From Kribbella antibiotica (GTDB lineage Bacteria; Actinomycetota; Actinomycetes; Propionibacteriales; Kribbellaceae): 56,207 nucleotides of DNA. Below are positions 54,595-56,207 of the stretch, in pieces. The position numbers and the translations under genes were made by a program. The stretch's first letter is position 1, and the number at the start of each line of letters is the position of its first letter. The stretch spans positions 1-56,207 of the forward strand of contig NZ_SMKX01000042.1 in NCBI RefSeq assembly GCF_004349055.1, read 5' to 3'. The notes below the pieces were generated by a model. That model worked only from the letters and a program-made list of their open reading frames with translations. It was not told the DNA's origin and did no database searches.

Positions 54595-56207
54595 GCGACG
54601 CCCCCGTGAACCAGCGAAGCCGCCTGGTCGACCGCATACGCGACGTTGCCATCGGGTGGGAAGAGCAGCGCTCGTCCGACAACCAGACCTCGAGCGGAAG
54701 GGAGAGATAGTGCTTTACCCCAGCGTGCATAGGTTTCTTCGGGCGCGACCGTCGGGTCGCCGCCGAGGAGGAGCGTCGGCAAAGTGGTCGCATCCATGAC
54801 GCGGTCCAGGTTGTCGACGACCGGGAGCTTGAGCCACGTGTAGGCGCTGGTGGCACCGAGACCGGCGGCGATGTGGACGGACTTGATCACCGAGTCGGCA
54901 TCGAGAACGTTCGTGACGCGGCCTTCTTTACGGGTCGACCAGAACGGTTCGACCATCGCCATCAGCTTGTGCTCGGCAAGCTCGGTGACGGCCTTCGCGC
55001 TGGCCTCCAGCGTGGCCACCGTGCCGGGATCGGCGAGGTCGATCCGGGTCAGCATCTTACCGCCGTCGAGCCGGCGCGACGCGAGATCCGCGGCCGAACC
55101 GTAAGCAGTGAAGCGATCGTCGAGCTCGAAGGAGGAGCCTTGCAGACCACCACGGTTCATCGAACCGATGACGACCTTGCCCTCAAGGGCGCCGAGCAAC
55201 AGGAGATCTTCGAGGATGTCAGGAGTCGCCAGGACGCCGTCAACGCCGGGGCGCTCAAGCGCTGTCACGAGCCGCTCGATCAACCCGGGCCTGCTGCCCA
55301 TGGCGAACTGGTCATCACGAACGCCGAGCGCGCCCCGAGCCGGGTGATCAGCCGCGACAATCAGCAGTCGCCCGTCCGCACCCACCAACTCGCGAGTCCG
55401 CCGACGCTGCCAAGCCTCAGCAATCCGCTCCGGCTGCCGCACGCGGATCTCCGTCAACTCGTTCAACCGAGCCAGGAGATCGTCGCGCCCGGCGCGGTCC
55501 GAGGCTGCCTCGGACCGCCCAGCCGGCTCCGCAGCCGGACGGGGCCGCCCACCTTCCGTCGCCGGATGCCAAGAATCCACCGCAGGCACCACTGGCGCGG
55601 CACCAGTCGGGTCACCAACCGGTACGGCGCCCTGTGGGTCACCAGCGCTCGCAGTAACCTTCACGTCGTCCGCGCCGGGGTAAGCAACACCAGGCGCAGC
55701 CGCCACCACACTTGGCGGTGGGGGTGATGCCGGGGCAGCATCAGCAGCGGACTGCGGTGAGTGCGGCTGAGGCGTCGGTACCACCGCGGTCGGATCATCA
55801 GCACTCGCGTGCACGCCAGACTCAGTGGTCGGGACGACGGTGGTTGGGTCGTCGGCGCCCACGTACGTGGAGCCGGCGGCGTTCGCCGGGACGATCATGG
55901 TCGGGTCGTTGGCGGCGACCACCATCGTCGGCTCACCGGCCTGGTGCGACGGGACCACGGTGGTCGGGTCATTGGCGCCGGGTTGTTCGACTCGCGCGAC
56001 GATCGTGGGGTCGTTCGGCATGCCTGCCTGCCGCCGAGCCCGGGCCGCTTGCACCGACTGCACCGCCGTCGGATCCGTCGAACTCACCGCACCCGTCGGC
56101 GCAGAGGGACGCCGCTGCACCACGGTGGGATCGGTCGGACTCACCTCGCCCGCCTGCACGCCGTTCGGCTGGGCGGGGGTGGGGGCCGCGGGGCGACGCT
56201 GGACGAC
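54591..56207 (-). CDS. Inositol-operon aldolase-domain protein with long DPT-repeat N-terminus, 5' end beyond window
   Basis: At least 538 residues are visible, and the frame is still open at the right edge. The C-terminal 300 residues form a (beta/alpha)8 aldolase domain of the Cgl0159 type found in actinobacterial inositol clusters: LLIVAADHPARGALGV, VIGSMNRGGLQGSSFELDDR, TRIDLADPGTVATLEAS, LPTLLLGGDPTVAPEETYAR. It probably cleaves 2-deoxy-5-keto-gluconate-6-phosphate. Before it lie over 200 low-complexity residues with repeats such as NDPTTVVPSHQ. No ATG or GTG occurs near the usual domain start, so the extension seems truly translated. The stop overlaps iolB. Confidence 0.8.
   Translation of the reverse strand, partial: VVQRRPAAPTPAQPNGVQAGEVSPTDPTVVQRRPSAPTGAVSSTDPTAVQSVQAARARRQAGMPNDPTIVARVEQPGANDPTTVVPSHQAGEPTMVVAANDPTMIVPANAAGSTYVGADDPTTVVPTTESGVHASADDPTAVVPTPQPHSPQSAADAAPASPPPPSVVAAAPGVAYPGADDVKVTASAGDPQGAVPVGDPTGAAPVVPAVDSWHPATEGGRPRPAAEPAGRSEAASDRAGRDDLLARLNELTEIRVRQPERIAEAWQRRRTRELVGADGRLLIVAADHPARGALGVRDDQFAMGSRPGLIERLVTALERPGVDGVLATPDILEDLLLLGALEGKVVIGSMNRGGLQGSSFELDDRFTAYGSAADLASRRLDGGKMLTRIDLADPGTVATLEASAKAVTELAEHKLMAMVEPFWSTRKEGRVTNVLDADSVIKSVHIAAGLGATSAYTWLKLPVVDNLDRVMDATTLPTLLLGGDPTVAPEETYARWGKALSLPSARGLVVGRALLFPPDGNVAYAVDQAASLVHGGVA
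55768..56207 (-). repeat. In-frame tandem DPT-type peptide repeats
   Basis: About eight degenerate copies of (N/D)DPT-x-(V/I)-(V/A) occur in one frame: TDPTVVQ, TDPTAVQ, NDPTIVA, NDPTTVVP, EPTMVV, NDPTMIVP, DDPTTVVP, DDPTAVVP, spaced 12-20 residues. The DNA repeats as GGTCGGGTC-like words on the plus strand. Frame maintenance over the array supports coding function. Confidence 0.7.

Overview
The window is high-GC actinobacterial DNA. GTG and TTG starts are frequent, ATGA/TGATG gene overlaps are common, and promoters have TAGGNT-type -10 boxes. There is an F420-type luciferase-like oxidoreductase, an MmyB-type regulator, secreted glycoside hydrolases and a compact Tad pilus locus. This gene mix and base composition fit a soil actinomycete, most likely Kribbella or a close relative. 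That assignment is inference from style and gene content; no rRNA or other marker is present.

Layout, left to right. 1-3.5 kb: two unknown minus-strand genes (the first cut by the window edge), then a plus-strand PfkB sugar kinase, an orphan solute-binding lipoprotein and a frameshifted cytidine deaminase-like gene. 3.5-7.1 kb: a minus-strand reductive pyrimidine/hydantoin degradation operon (beta-ureidopropionase, dihydropyrimidinase, LLM oxidoreductase, YCII protein). 7.2-18.4 kb: a polymorphic toxin locus on the minus strand. A secreted LamG/DNRLRE protein is followed by a 2248-residue RHS protein with a Hint domain and a C-terminal toxin tip, then an Imm50-like immunity gene, a hairpin and the remnant of another small gene. 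18.4-30.3 kb: mixed small transcription units: PhzF, SRPBCC/TetR with a start-codon palindrome, a serpin, a probable Zur-controlled permease pair, a flavin reductase, EamA, LysR, a secreted GH5 glucanase with a promoter and palindrome, a frameshifted MmyB regulator divergent from an MFS pump, and a tandem hairpin repeat. 30.3-37.3 kb: a Cys-cluster pentapeptide-repeat protein, release factor 2, TetR/NmrA, a GH18 chitinase, and an SDR divergent from a second MFS pump. 37.3-41.9 kb: a Tad-type pilus/secretion operon on the minus strand. 42-46 kb: a GntR/UTRA regulator, a Gfo/Idh/MocA oxidoreductase and a secreted GH43 enzyme. 46.2-56.2 kb: a myo-inositol catabolic and uptake operon on the minus strand (aldolase-domain protein, iolB, iolD, ABC binding protein/permease/ATPase, iolG, mmsA). 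iolC and iolE are not in the window.

How the genes work together. The inositol operon imports myo-inositol (ABC genes), oxidises it (IolG), processes the ring product (IolD, IolB), cleaves the phosphorylated product (aldolase domain) and converts malonate semialdehyde to acetyl-CoA (MmsA). The pyrimidine operon opens dihydropyrimidines and hydrolyses the carbamoyl amino acid. GH5, GH18 and GH43 are exported polysaccharide-degrading enzymes. The RHS locus is a contact-dependent or secreted antibacterial weapon with its antidote.

Most unusual points: the DPT-repeat region fused in frame to the inositol aldolase domain and running off the right edge; the RHS-Hint-toxin/Imm50 operon with its repeat-rich leader and downstream gene remnant; the 120-bp tandem repeat containing a perfect 22-bp hairpin; a strong Zur-box match; and two otherwise intact genes each broken by one base in a C run.
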